Below, in pieces: positions 55,112 through 64,000 of a DNA stretch of 64,000 nucleotides. Below the pieces are notes generated by a model. That model had not been told where the DNA came from. It did not search any database and saw only the letters and a list, made by a program, of their open reading frames with translations. Both the position numbers and the translations under genes were made by a program. Source of the DNA: an uncultured Erysipelotrichaceae bacterium (lineage in GTDB: Bacteria > Bacillota_I > Bacilli_A > RFN20 > CAG-826). How positions within the stretch are numbered: the first letter of the stretch is position 1; every line of letters starts with the position of its first letter. The DNA lies in assembly GCA_902802905.1 (NCBI GenBank), contig CADCNT010000009.1:1-64000 (forward strand), written 5' to 3'.

Positions 55112-55140
55112 ATATTATCGTACGTATTTTCGTACGTAAA
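55112..55140 (-). promoter_or_regulatory. yefM-yoeB promoter with two CGTACG operator palindromes
   Basis: TTTACG (55140-55135), a 17-base spacer and TAATAT (55117-55112). CGTACG palindromes at 55119-55124 and 55131-55136 occupy the spacer and overlap the -35, 12 bases (about one helix turn) apart. In E. coli the YefM operator has paired TGTACA palindromes, so the architecture is conserved with a changed core. Confidence 0.75.
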
Positions 55141-55251
55141 GTAAAAAGATTATTATTTTTAAACATGTTTATTCTACTTTAATTGATAAGAGCATTTTGA
55201 TTGTTATAATAAAGTTGTCTAGTTGTTATATACAACAAGAGGTAATACATC

Positions 55252-57144
55252 ATGCACTATAACTATTATTTCGAATTATGTAGTCTAGTATTCTTAGTCT
55301 TAATAGCGGTTGCCTATTATACAAGAAAGAAATTTCCTATACCTATTTTCAGAATTTTTGGAGTATGTATTGGCGTTGTAATAGTTAACGTATCCTGTAA
55401 TATTGCCGCTAGTGTGATGCTTGAAACTCCTGGAATTTCAATAGGTGCGCATGAATTCATAAATGAGTTTTATTATTTCACACAAATATTTTTGTCCTAT
55501 CTTTTGTTTGGTTATGTATTCTATGGCATTGGAAAGTCATTTAAGTATTCCCCGATATATCTTCTAACTGCAGGCCCGTCATTAGTTACAACATTCATTA
55601 TTTTTTCAAATTCAGGTCATCATTTATTCTTTAATCTCGTAGAAAACGCAAACGGAACTTTTAATGTAGTCCATGAGTCTGCCTTTTATTTAATATATGT
55701 TGTCAGTGGTCTTAATATTCTATCTACACTTATTTATTCAATTTACTTTAGGAAAAAACTAACTAGAAAAGCGGTTGTCGTTCTTTTCTCAGTAGTCTTA
55801 CTAGTATCCGCTGGTATGATTATTCAATTCTGGCTACCACAATATCTTTTAGCGGGTCTTACATATACCTTATCTATGATAATTGCCATTATCACAGTTA
55901 ATGATCCAGATGAAAAGGTAGATAGAATTTCCATGGCGTTTAATAATGATGCTTTCGTTGAATATATCAATAACCAAAGATATGAGTGGCAAAGAAAATA
56001 CTATGTTATCTTTGAAATTGAAAGCTTTGGCATGTTTAATAAGATGTTTGGTCATTTAGAAGCTAACCAACTTTTATTCACAGTTCGTAAGATTGTAGAA
56101 GACATCAATAAGAGAGCGTTTATCTTTAAAACTAAGTCTGCAAGATTTGTAATTCTTTTGAGAAACGAAGAAGATCAAATCCAAATGGTCAAAGCCATTA
56201 AAAAGAAATTCTCTGAGCCTATAATGGTCAACGATAACTACGTAAATGTTTCTATCCACTTATTCTATTTTGTGAACGAAAATGTCTTTGTAAATTCCGA
56301 TACATATAATGAATTTATCGCACGTACCTTGGCTATTTTGAATTTTAAAGATAATAATTACATCAATCTTGATTCCGGATTCTTAGGAAGAATTAATCGT
56401 GATAGAAAGATAAAAGACATATTAGAAGGATGTCTTAAAACTAAATCAGGTTTATACATGGTGTATCAGCCTATCTATGATGTTAAAAAGAAGACTTTTA
56501 ACCATTTTGAAGCGCTTATTAGACTCGCTAATACTGAATTAGGTTATGTCGGCCCAGCCGAATTTATTCCAGTCGCAGAAAGCGCAGGTCTCGCTAATGA
56601 AATTGATAACTTCGTGTTTGAAGAAACATGTGCGTTCTTATCTAGAAATCCAAATGTAGAAATCCTAGAAATCAATATCTCCTGTGCCGAATTTTTCAAT
56701 AACCCAAGTTCTAGATTTATTAAGGTGATTGAAAAATATAAAGTTGACCCAAGAAGAATCTGCTTAGAAATTACAGAAACAGTCGCTGTTAGGTATCCAG
56801 AAAAAACTCAAGAATTTATGTCTGATTTAGGCAAATATGGCGTCCAATTCGCTATGGATGATTTTGGAAGTGGATATTCAAACGTTGCAAGATTTATTAC
56901 TCTGCCGTTCTCTATTGCTAAATTAGATAAATCTTTATTACAAGAATCAGAAAGAATTCAAATATTCTTAGATTCCGCAATAAGCCTATTTAAAAATCTA
57001 AATATTCCTATCGTTATTGAAGGTGTAGAAAATAAGAAACAATTAGATTTATCAATCTCAAAAGGCATTGATTATATACAAGGTTATTATTTCTCAAAAC
57101 CTTTAGGGGAAGACCTTCTAAAAGATTTCCTTAAAAAAAATTAA
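55252..57144 (+). CDS. Membrane EAL phosphodiesterase with degenerate GGDEF
   Basis: 630 residues: seven membrane helices (1-~215), a GGDEF-like domain (~225-390) that has lost the motif (KSARF in place of GGDEF) and an EAL domain (~397-630). The EAL active-site residues are intact: FEALIRL, EINISCAEF, LEITETVA, MDDFGSGYSN, IAKLDKS, IEGVEN and DYIQGYYFSKPL. It should hydrolyse cyclic di-GMP to pGpG, with the dead GGDEF perhaps as a GTP sensor. GAGG precedes the ATG; TATAAT lies ~45 bases upstream. Confidence 0.9.
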   Translation: MHYNYYFELCSLVFLVLIAVAYYTRKKFPIPIFRIFGVCIGVVIVNVSCNIAASVMLETPGISIGAHEFINEFYYFTQIFLSYLLFGYVFYGIGKSFKYSPIYLLTAGPSLVTTFIIFSNSGHHLFFNLVENANGTFNVVHESAFYLIYVVSGLNILSTLIYSIYFRKKLTRKAVVVLFSVVLLVSAGMIIQFWLPQYLLAGLTYTLSMIIAIITVNDPDEKVDRISMAFNNDAFVEYINNQRYEWQRKYYVIFEIESFGMFNKMFGHLEANQLLFTVRKIVEDINKRAFIFKTKSARFVILLRNEEDQIQMVKAIKKKFSEPIMVNDNYVNVSIHLFYFVNENVFVNSDTYNEFIARTLAILNFKDNNYINLDSGFLGRINRDRKIKDILEGCLKTKSGLYMVYQPIYDVKKKTFNHFEALIRLANTELGYVGPAEFIPVAESAGLANEIDNFVFEETCAFLSRNPNVEILEINISCAEFFNNPSSRFIKVIEKYKVDPRRICLEITETVAVRYPEKTQEFMSDLGKYGVQFAMDDFGSGYSNVARFITLPFSIAKLDKSLLQESERIQIFLDSAISLFKNLNIPIVIEGVENKKQLDLSISKGIDYIQGYYFSKPLGEDLLKDFLKKN

Positions 57145-57165
57145 TTGATTGATAATTAAGCCACA

Positions 57166-57202
57166 CAAAAAGGACCGGAGCCAAAACTCTGGTCCTCTTT
57201 TG
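57166..57202. terminator. Bidirectional terminator between EAL and pullulanase genes
   Basis: Ten-base-pair stem AGGACCGGAG/CTCTGGTCCT (57171-57196, one G-U pair) flanked by A5 on the left and CTTTT on the right, so it can stop transcription from both sides. Confidence 0.85.
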
Positions 57203-57212
57203 AATTGCATTT

Positions 57213-59822
57213 TTAGATTGCTCTATAGACCACTAAGGTCTCGTATTTTGCAAGAGAGGTTTGAGTGCTTAAGACTTTTGAATCACCTTCAATTGTGGAC
57301 CAATATAGTGTATATCCGCTGAGGTCATAGCTACTTGTATCGCCTAATCCGTTAACATGGATGAATAGATATTCTCTATTCGTCTCTTGATCAACAAGAC
57401 TATATTTAATTGTTCCGCCTGAAGAAGACATAGTTACATCAATATCGTTGATGTGATCTTTATCTAAATGTAAGCAAGAGAGGTTTTGTTTTAAAGCAAT
57501 CATCATTTGATATGATTTGAACATATTCATGTGTTTAACTTTTAATGAATAGTCTAATTCGTTAACTTGATAACTTGCATTATATGAATTGTCATTTCCG
57601 TATTTAGTTCTTAAGAACTCTTCGCCAGCAAGCATGAAAGAAGTACCTTGTGAAGAGAAGATAACGGAGTTTGCTAATACATTCATTTTTGCTAAGACTT
57701 CTTCATCGCCTTCTGTGTATAAGCCAGTAGCAATCAATCTGTCATATAAGGTGTAGTTGTCATGGCAGGTTACGTAGTTTGTGGATTTATCAGGATCATT
57801 AATCGCGCCTGAAGAGGCAGCAGTAATACCCAAAATACCTTTAGTAAGTTTATTAATATCACTTTGTTCCACTTTATTTGTTCTATTGCCAATCCAGCCG
57901 ACATCTGTTTTCGCGTTTAAGCCACCCTTGATTAAGGAATCACGGATTGCATCATTAAATGCTCCATAGCCAACAAACTTGTTGCCATTTGCTTGGTCAG
58001 CTTGTTTAGAAGGATCTAATGGTGTAGAGCCACCTTCCCAAGGCTCACCGTAAATAGTGACGTGTTCGTTAATAGCTTTTGCTTCTGCAACGAGAGCGTT
58101 CATTGTATCAATATCATGTAGTCCCATTAAATCAAATCTGAAACCACCTAATTTATATTCTGATAACCAGAATTTTACTGAGTCAATCATGAATTTTCTC
58201 ATCATATAGTTTTCAGAAGCGGTTTCATTGCCACAACCTGAACCATTAGATAATTCGCCTGAAGAAGTGTATCGATAATAATATCCAGGCATAAGGACAT
58301 CAAAATTAGAGTCGATAGCTCCATTAACGTGGTTGTAAACGACGTCCATAATAATTTCTATACCAGCGTCATGATATGCTTTAACTAATTCTTTAAATTC
58401 TTTAATGCGGGCATATCCATCATATGGATCAGAAGAATAGCCACCTTCTAACGCGTTATAGTTAAGTGGGTTATAGCCCCAGTTAAATGTCATCTTATCA
58501 GGTCTTTCGTCATTGGCTTGATCAAAAATTGGGATTAACTGAACGGCATTAACACCTAATTCTTTAATATGGTCAAAGCCAGTTTTCACTGTTTTTCCGC
58601 CACTAGTGTATGTTGTACCAGCCTCGTAGAATCCTTTGAATAATTTTTGATTTGCAGGGGTACCATTCCATGTTGAAGAAGAAGTTAAATCTGCCACATG
58701 GGTTTCATAAACCGTTAATTCTTTACGATCATATGGTAAGTAATTAACATCATTCCAACCAGTAGGATTAGTCTTGGTGAAATCAACAACCATTCCTCTT
58801 AAGCCATTAATACCAGTAGATTTAGCATATGGATCAACAACTTCTGTTCCATTGTGTTCTCCACCATAAACAGCGTAAGTATAATATTTTCCTTCTAAAT
58901 CTCCAGAAACTGTAGCAGACCAAACGCCCTTTTCACCTTTAGTCATTTCGGAATTAAGGATAGCAGTGTCTGAACCACCTAGGCTAAGAGGTGTACCTGT
59001 ATTATAAATTTTTAAAACAATGCGTTTCGCAGCTGGAGACCAAACTTTAAACATGCTCTCAGATTGAGAATATGTTACGCCTAAGTCATTTCCATCATAA
59101 GCATATTGTTCTTCAAATGTTTCGGTGTTAAATAATAAATTCTTACTTATAACTGATGATAAATTATCACCATTTTCTAATTCAACATACGCAATATAAG
59201 TTGAAGCAAAATCAACGGTTGCACCATCAGGCAAATTAGCCTCGACTCTACGTTTTGGAGAATTATAAGTTTCTTTGAGAATTTCAACATCATCTTGTGT
59301 GACACGATACGACTTGATTCCTAAGTTTGCAGAAATGACAAGTCGTGTCATGGTGCTAAATGTACAAAGCTTCAAGGCACCAGTCATACTTCCATCTGCA
59401 TCTGTATAGATATTAGCGTCACCTTGTTTTAAATAGACGTGATATGTTCGATAATCATCCAGTTTCAAAAGAGAGAAATCAATATAACGATCGGTTTCTA
59501 CATCCTTTTGGGACCATTCGTTCAATCTGACAATAAAGCCTAACTTATTGGTGATTGGGTCATTCCATGTAGATAATGGATAATAAGCAACCACACCATA
59601 ATCATCTTTTTTATTAAAGTCAAATCGAGCTCCGTCGTGTCCACCTTCCCAGAGCCATAAGTTCCAGCCATTATAATCACTTTTTTCTCTTTGATAATGG
59701 ATTGAAAGCATGTCTTCGGTTGGCATAGGAGTGCCACCGCCTCCACCGCCGCCGCCGCAGCTAACTAACGAGCTAACGGCTAGGGTAATTGCAGCTAAAG
59801 TAATCAGTTTTTTGTTTTTCAT
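57213..59822 (-). CDS. Lipoprotein type I pullulanase (GH13)
   Basis: Debranching enzyme cleaving alpha-1,6 bonds in pullulan, glycogen or starch. 869 residues from the ATG at 59822 (GGGAGG upstream). A lipobox (SLVSC) is followed by an eight-Gly spacer. Then come a CBM41-like domain (~35-150, NGWNLWLWEGGHDGARFDF), a CBM48 domain (~245-340) and the GH13 barrel with the pullulanase signature FNWGYNPLNY. The catalytic residues are Asp in GGFRFDLMG, Glu in IYGEPWEG and the transition-state Asp in TCHDNYTLYD. It would act on the cell surface. Confidence 0.93.
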   Translation of the reverse strand: MKNKKLITLAAITLAVSSLVSCGGGGGGGGTPMPTEDMLSIHYQREKSDYNGWNLWLWEGGHDGARFDFNKKDDYGVVAYYPLSTWNDPITNKLGFIVRLNEWSQKDVETDRYIDFSLLKLDDYRTYHVYLKQGDANIYTDADGSMTGALKLCTFSTMTRLVISANLGIKSYRVTQDDVEILKETYNSPKRRVEANLPDGATVDFASTYIAYVELENGDNLSSVISKNLLFNTETFEEQYAYDGNDLGVTYSQSESMFKVWSPAAKRIVLKIYNTGTPLSLGGSDTAILNSEMTKGEKGVWSATVSGDLEGKYYTYAVYGGEHNGTEVVDPYAKSTGINGLRGMVVDFTKTNPTGWNDVNYLPYDRKELTVYETHVADLTSSSTWNGTPANQKLFKGFYEAGTTYTSGGKTVKTGFDHIKELGVNAVQLIPIFDQANDERPDKMTFNWGYNPLNYNALEGGYSSDPYDGYARIKEFKELVKAYHDAGIEIIMDVVYNHVNGAIDSNFDVLMPGYYYRYTSSGELSNGSGCGNETASENYMMRKFMIDSVKFWLSEYKLGGFRFDLMGLHDIDTMNALVAEAKAINEHVTIYGEPWEGGSTPLDPSKQADQANGNKFVGYGAFNDAIRDSLIKGGLNAKTDVGWIGNRTNKVEQSDINKLTKGILGITAASSGAINDPDKSTNYVTCHDNYTLYDRLIATGLYTEGDEEVLAKMNVLANSVIFSSQGTSFMLAGEEFLRTKYGNDNSYNASYQVNELDYSLKVKHMNMFKSYQMMIALKQNLSCLHLDKDHINDIDVTMSSSGGTIKYSLVDQETNREYLFIHVNGLGDTSSYDLSGYTLYWSTIEGDSKVLSTQTSLAKYETLVVYRAI

Positions 59823-59832
59823 AAGACCTCCC

Positions 59833-61452
59833 TTATTTAATAACAACTGTAGAATATCTGCCTAAACGAAGTTTTCCATCTTTAATTTCAGGAACTCTTC
59901 TTGCCGTGTTAATTTCATCAACAATCTCTTCTCCTGGAGCGGTAACTTCTAAATTGTATTCGCTTAAATTATGAACGACATAAATGTATTCATGGGTTTT
60001 TGTATCTTCAATTTTATACGCAATTACTGACTGCAAATCAGTTTCCAAAAGTGATTGAGCTGATGTCATTAGTCCATTTTTTATAAATGGATATTTATTT
60101 CTAACGTTAATCACTTTCTTGTAGTGATTGAGTAAAGAATAATTTGCTTTAAGTTGATCATAAACACCTAGTTCAACTTGGTCGACATTATCTAAATCTT
60201 TTCTTTCAGGTTGAGGAAAACTACACTCACCAGTCTTATCGTTTTTAGACCAAACAAGAGGCAATCTTCTTTTCACATCAGTGCCATCATCTTTTAAGCC
60301 AGTAGTCCTTGTTCCCACCAATTGAATTTCTTCACCATAATACATAAATGATGTACCTGGTAGTAATCCTAGAATAGAGGCTGCCACTTTATTTTGAGTT
60401 TCATCAAAATTTTTGGAGATACGATCTTGGTCATGATTGCTTAAAAAATATGATGAATATGCATTAGGGTTGTTTTGTTTAATATTTTTTTCATATTTAT
60501 ACATAGAATTGAAAATATTAGTTGCGTTAAACCCTTTAGCAACATTAATTAAAGATTTGTCTCCACCAGACGCATTATCAAATCTAAAGAATGATTCCAT
60601 AGTTGAAGCACTATAGCCAGTTAAAACAGCGTCACCAATCCACGCCTCACCAACCATATAGAAGTTTGAATTATATTTTTTAACAACACTATCTAGCCAA
60701 CTAAGGAATTCTACATTTCTTGCAGTGTTAGTGTTGTAATAATGATACACAGCATCGAGCCTAAATCCTTTAATACCGTGTTCCTGTATCCAGAACTTAC
60801 AAATATTTTCTATTTCAGCACGAAGAGTTGTGCTGTCAAGATTAAGGTCTGGCATGTCACTGCCAAATCCACATTCATAATATAACTCGCCATATTTAGC
60901 ACCGATGTTTGTTGTGGACCAGTTGTACCAATCTTTCTTAGAATCCGCTGATGTATTGTTGTTAATATAATCATTGTATGATTGTCTAAAATTAGGATGG
61001 CTTCTAGAAGAGTGGTTAAAAACCATATCAAGCATAATGTCGATGTTTAAGGAATTAGCTTCGCGAACCAAATTATCTAAATCTTGTAGAGTTCCGTAAT
61101 CAGGGTTGACATTATAGTAATCTTTAATGTCATAGCCATGATAGCTTGGCGAAGGATGTATTGGCATTAACCAAACAGTTTTAATTCCCATTTCTTGGAG
61201 ATACGGGAGTTTAGCAGTAACGCCATTAAGATCTCCAACACCATTTCCATCTGAATCATAAAATGATCTGACAAAAATTTCATAACTCATCGAACCGCTT
61301 TCATTAGTGGATTCACTATCAAAAACATAGTTGGAATGAGTGTCTTTTTTTAATTTAACTTTTTGGCCTTCATCTCCAGCGTAAGGATCACTCCTACCAC
61401 ACGAAGATAAAACCAAAACTGATAGAGCAAGAAATAAAGCACTACGTTTCAT
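59833..61452 (-). CDS. Lipoprotein alpha-amylase family (GH13) enzyme
   Basis: 539 residues, lipidated at C18 (VLSSC). Catalytic residues: nucleophile Asp233 (GFRLDAV), acid/base Glu269 (VGEAW), His340-Asp341 (SNHDQDR); also MPDLNLD and SYHGYDIKDYYNVNPDYG. It resembles surface alpha-amylases or oligo-glucosidases (GH13_36-like); the subfamily is uncertain. It lies 10 bases before the pullulanase gene, so the two lipoproteins probably degrade starch or glycogen together at the surface. Export of the product is not encoded here. Confidence 0.9.
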   Translation of the reverse strand: MKRSALFLALSVLVLSSCGRSDPYAGDEGQKVKLKKDTHSNYVFDSESTNESGSMSYEIFVRSFYDSDGNGVGDLNGVTAKLPYLQEMGIKTVWLMPIHPSPSYHGYDIKDYYNVNPDYGTLQDLDNLVREANSLNIDIMLDMVFNHSSRSHPNFRQSYNDYINNNTSADSKKDWYNWSTTNIGAKYGELYYECGFGSDMPDLNLDSTTLRAEIENICKFWIQEHGIKGFRLDAVYHYYNTNTARNVEFLSWLDSVVKKYNSNFYMVGEAWIGDAVLTGYSASTMESFFRFDNASGGDKSLINVAKGFNATNIFNSMYKYEKNIKQNNPNAYSSYFLSNHDQDRISKNFDETQNKVAASILGLLPGTSFMYYGEEIQLVGTRTTGLKDDGTDVKRRLPLVWSKNDKTGECSFPQPERKDLDNVDQVELGVYDQLKANYSLLNHYKKVINVRNKYPFIKNGLMTSAQSLLETDLQSVIAYKIEDTKTHEYIYVVHNLSEYNLEVTAPGEEIVDEINTARRVPEIKDGKLRLGRYSTVVIK

Positions 61453-61458
61453 AAATAA

Positions 61459-63465
61459 TTACTCCACGAAGTTAAGCATGACATCATCAATGTCGCCCCA
61501 AATTCCTTTTAAACTTGATTCAACATGCATACCAACAGTAACTTTATCACCAGCATTAACGGTAATACCGGTAATCTTGATATCAGTCCATGATTTATAA
61601 ACTGTAACTTTTCCAGATTGTTGTGCAACAAGAACGTCATTTACTTTGATGTATAAATACATGTTTTGCTCTGTTTCAGGAACAGTGTCACCGGTTGGTC
61701 CGCCACCCATTAAAGAAGCTTGGGCTTTATATGTACCAGCAGCAGTAAGATTAACGGATTGTTCAACTTCAAATTTACAAGTATCAGCTGCATCGCACCA
61801 GAAGTGGAATGCATAAGATCCGGTTTGAGGATTTTCAGTTGTTGGTTTAACTTTATATCCGCTATCTGAGAATGGAACATCTGGATTCAAGTTTGTCACT
61901 GTCCAATTAGATGAATCTCCAGTTTCAAATCCATAATTCTCCAAGAAATTCTTTTCTAATATTGTTAAGTTACAATAAACATCTCTACGTTCAGCAACGC
62001 CGTGGATACGATATTTACCATTTCCTGCAGCTTTTGCTGCTGGAATATCAAATGCGTCCCAAACAACAGGAACTGCTCTTTTTTCGTTAGTGTTATAAAC
62101 AACATTAACAGTTTCAGGTAAAGAGAAGTCCTCATAAGTGTAGTAAGAGACATTAGCGTCTTCAATACCATCTACGTATTCAGGAGCATCATTACCTTTC
62201 TTTAAGAATTTGAAAGTCTTTAATGACTCTAAAGCTCTACCATTGTGATCAAATAAGGCTTGGTTTTCAACTGCACAGCCACCATAATATTTGCCAGCGT
62301 CATTTGGATCATATTCAATTGCATAAGGTGTGGCCCAACCAGAACCATATTCATACCATAATTTAGAATTCTCTTCATAAGATGGTTGGTTAACAGAAAC
62401 CCATGTTCCTTCCCAATAGAAAACACCAATACCGTTTTTAGTATGAGCAATTGTGTCTACCACATCTCTGATTTCATTTGCTTGTCCAGCAATTGTAAAT
62501 GGATATGGTTTTACATTATATCCACTGGTTTCCCCGATTGTGTTATTGAAGAAATCAGTATTTTCGCTAGAGAAAGCGTAGGATGTTTCTAAACATGCAA
62601 CCTTCTTATTATATTTAGTAGCAATTTGACTTAATACATCAGATAAATTTTCAAGCGTTCCATGCCAATAAGGATAATAAGAGCTTCCAAAAACATCATA
62701 TTTAACATCGAGTTCATGCAATTGTTCAGCCCAATTAAGATAGTTTTGAGTCTTTTCAGGATTAGCAAAGTGTACAGCGACTAAAGCGTTTGGAAATACT
62801 TTTTTTACAGCTTTATAGCCACTATTAACCAAACCAGCAAAGAAAGAGAATCTTGTTTCTCCTGCCATTTTACCACCATTGGTTTCATTACCGACTTGGA
62901 CCATGCCAACTTTTACACCATTGGATTTAAGTTTTTGCAAGCTTTCAACTGTAAAATCATATAAAGCGTCACACTTTTCAAAATAATCCATGTTTTTCCA
63001 AGCCTTAGGAACCATTTGTTTTGATGGGTCAGCCCAGAAATCGGAATAATGGAAATCGACTAAAAGTTTCATGCCGTATTGAGTGGCTCTTTTACCAATT
63101 TCAACTGCCTTGTTGATGTCATTATTGCCACCACCATAGCCTTTGCCACTGCTGTTGTATGGATCATTCCAAACACGGACACGAATATAATTCACACCAT
63201 TATCAGCAAGAATTTTGAAGACATCTTCTTCTTCACCTTCGTGGTTGTAATACTTAACGCCACTATCTTCTAATGAAATAACACTAGAAGCATCCATGCC
63301 TAGCATAAAGCTATCTTTTAGTCCGTCGACTTTTTTCACATACAAAGTATCGGAAGTGATATCGGTTCTCGGCTTATAACCAGGCGCTTCAGAATTACCG
63401 CAACCAACTAATAGACCAGCGCACATACCAACAAGTGGAATGAGCAAATTGATTTTTCTTTTCAT
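61459..63465 (-). CDS. Lipoprotein endo-beta-1,4-galactanase (GH53)
   Basis: Arabinogalactan endo-1,4-galactanase that cuts the backbone of type I (arabino)galactan in plant pectin. 668 residues: lipobox LLVGC (C22), then the GH53 barrel (~52-400) with acid/base Glu194 (VGNETNGG) and nucleophile Glu293 (CLETSYAF). The C-terminus has a Big_4-like region (~430-500) and a carbohydrate-binding-like beta sandwich (~505-668, FLENYGFETGDSSNWTV). It shares a terminator-free junction of six bases with the amylase gene downstream. Confidence 0.92.
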   Translation of the reverse strand: MKRKINLLIPLVGMCAGLLVGCGNSEAPGYKPRTDITSDTLYVKKVDGLKDSFMLGMDASSVISLEDSGVKYYNHEGEEEDVFKILADNGVNYIRVRVWNDPYNSSGKGYGGGNNDINKAVEIGKRATQYGMKLLVDFHYSDFWADPSKQMVPKAWKNMDYFEKCDALYDFTVESLQKLKSNGVKVGMVQVGNETNGGKMAGETRFSFFAGLVNSGYKAVKKVFPNALVAVHFANPEKTQNYLNWAEQLHELDVKYDVFGSSYYPYWHGTLENLSDVLSQIATKYNKKVACLETSYAFSSENTDFFNNTIGETSGYNVKPYPFTIAGQANEIRDVVDTIAHTKNGIGVFYWEGTWVSVNQPSYEENSKLWYEYGSGWATPYAIEYDPNDAGKYYGGCAVENQALFDHNGRALESLKTFKFLKKGNDAPEYVDGIEDANVSYYTYEDFSLPETVNVVYNTNEKRAVPVVWDAFDIPAAKAAGNGKYRIHGVAERRDVYCNLTILEKNFLENYGFETGDSSNWTVTNLNPDVPFSDSGYKVKPTTENPQTGSYAFHFWCDAADTCKFEVEQSVNLTAAGTYKAQASLMGGGPTGDTVPETEQNMYLYIKVNDVLVAQQSGKVTVYKSWTDIKITGITVNAGDKVTVGMHVESSLKGIWGDIDDVMLNFVE

Positions 63466-63935
63466 GATTTTTTGTTCCTTTCATTTGAATATGGATATAT
63501 GTAGAAAAATATAGAATACGTAAGAATAGTTAATGAAGCATTGATAATTAAATAAATCAACACTATTGGGAAATTAAATACAGGCATTTGAGGAATGAAA
63601 AGCGATAAAAAGAAGTAACCGAACAACACAAATGCTAATGTTCCTAGCGAAATAATAATTGCCCGAGCAGTATAGCTGATTGCGTGAACGGAATTTCTTT
63701 GATACACCATTGCTTTAATAACCATAGAACCATAAGTTATGGCACGAATAGTTAATGCCAAAGCAGTTACCAAAATGACAAAATAGAATACGTATGCAAC
63801 GAGCTCAAAAATATTGTCATTAACTTTGCCACTACTAGCAAGATTAATAGAAAATATAACTACCGAACCAACACTAATAATTAGCAATGCAATAGTTGTT
63901 AATAATAAAGTTAAGAAAAATCTTCTTTCTCTCAT
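63462..63935 (-). CDS. Four-helix membrane protein between two galactanase genes
   Basis: 157 residues with four hydrophobic segments (about 7-30, 43-65, 88-113 and 120-148). The start overlaps the upstream galactanase stop and its stop overlaps the next galactanase start, both as ATGA. It is thus translationally coupled to both enzymes. No family is recognised. A role in anchoring, folding or uptake connected with the lipoprotein galactanases is possible but not shown. Confidence 0.7.
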   Translation of the reverse strand: MRERRFFLTLLLTTIALLIISVGSVVIFSINLASSGKVNDNIFELVAYVFYFVILVTALALTIRAITYGSMVIKAMVYQRNSVHAISYTARAIIISLGTLAFVLFGYFFLSLFIPQMPVFNFPIVLIYLIINASLTILTYSIFFYIYPYSNERNKKS

Positions 63936-64000
63936 AGTTTATATTCGTCTAATGCTGGTAAGGCATTACCTTGATAATCAAATAGACATTGATTAGCCCA
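63932..64000 (-). CDS. 3' end of a second GH53 galactanase gene (partial)
   Basis: The last 22 codons of a minus-strand frame that enters from the right edge. The ending WANQCLFDYQGNALPALDEY closely follows the end of the GH53 barrel in the galactanase at 61459 (ENQALFDHNGRALESLKTFK), so this is very probably a second galactanase without the C-terminal binding domains. Its TGA overlaps the ATG of the membrane protein. The rest of the gene is outside the window. Confidence 0.7.
   Translation of the reverse strand, partial: WANQCLFDYQGNALPALDEYKL

Overview
The window looks like the chromosome of an anaerobic, low-GC member of the Bacillota, on the Bacilli/Erysipelotrichia/Acholeplasma side. 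The reasons are an AT-rich, Lys/Asn/Ile-rich coding style, strong AGGAGG ribosome binding sites in the long operons, an oxygen-sensitive class III ribonucleotide reductase, several diacyl-lipoproteins and a GT4 of the glucosyl-diacylglycerol synthase type. TGA is a true stop (for example at 21558-21560, 63462-63464 and 63932-63934), so this is not a code-4 mycoplasma. Genus-level placement cannot be made from the sequence alone. No rRNA, tRNA, CRISPR array, insertion sequence or prophage was seen.

Layout. 1-277: a 24-codon hydrophobic mini-ORF with a perfect Shine-Dalgarno, an opposing promoter and a hairpin over its stop codon, then the preA terminator. 278-2733: preT-preA, a pyrimidine reductase. 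2854-5318: a zinc-ribbon membrane protein and a hydrolase-GT4 fusion. 5439-20330: an unbroken minus-strand S10-spc-alpha ribosomal operon (S10 to L17, with SecY, Adk, Map, IF1, RpoA), led by a promoter and a structured leader. rpmD (L30) is missing and six ribosomal proteins carry Ala/Lys/Glu/Pro-rich tails. 20704-26752: a seven-gene minus-strand operon (kinase-like protein, Prs, Tgt, QueA, QueH, two-gene ABC exporter). 26912-31944: a DtxR-type regulator, PepT, then NrdD fused to a glutaredoxin domain and a thioredoxin reductase, facing a NrdG-type activase (31941-32630). 32631-32810: a second copy of the promoter-hairpin cassette seen at the window start, also opposed by a mini-ORF. 32875-35953: dCMP deaminase, FolD, nucleoside hydrolase, ribokinase. 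36206-38811: GT2, a lipase-like lipoprotein and small membrane proteins.

38886-42444 holds the most unusual gene: a soluble 1038-residue protein with two AAA modules, a receiver-like middle and an intact FtsH/M41 metallopeptidase, preceded by a 143-residue partner. 42524-49385 is a cyclic-di-GMP block with two operons, each pairing a GGDEF diguanylate cyclase with a membrane HD-GYP phosphodiesterase, separated by an XRE regulator; an EAL protein at 55252 completes the set. 49433-55107 carries a pyrophosphatase-like protein, a PH-domain membrane protein, a TfoX-like protein, a GH2 glycosidase, a MATE exporter and a YefM-YoeB pair. 57213-64000 is a lipoprotein glycanase locus: pullulanase, GH13 amylase, GH53 galactanase, a small membrane protein and the 3' end of a second GH53.

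A window-wide pattern is that many operon-head genes have TATAAT 6-8 bases before the start codon and no Shine-Dalgarno. Their mRNAs are predicted to be leaderless, in contrast with the strong Shine-Dalgarno sites inside operons.
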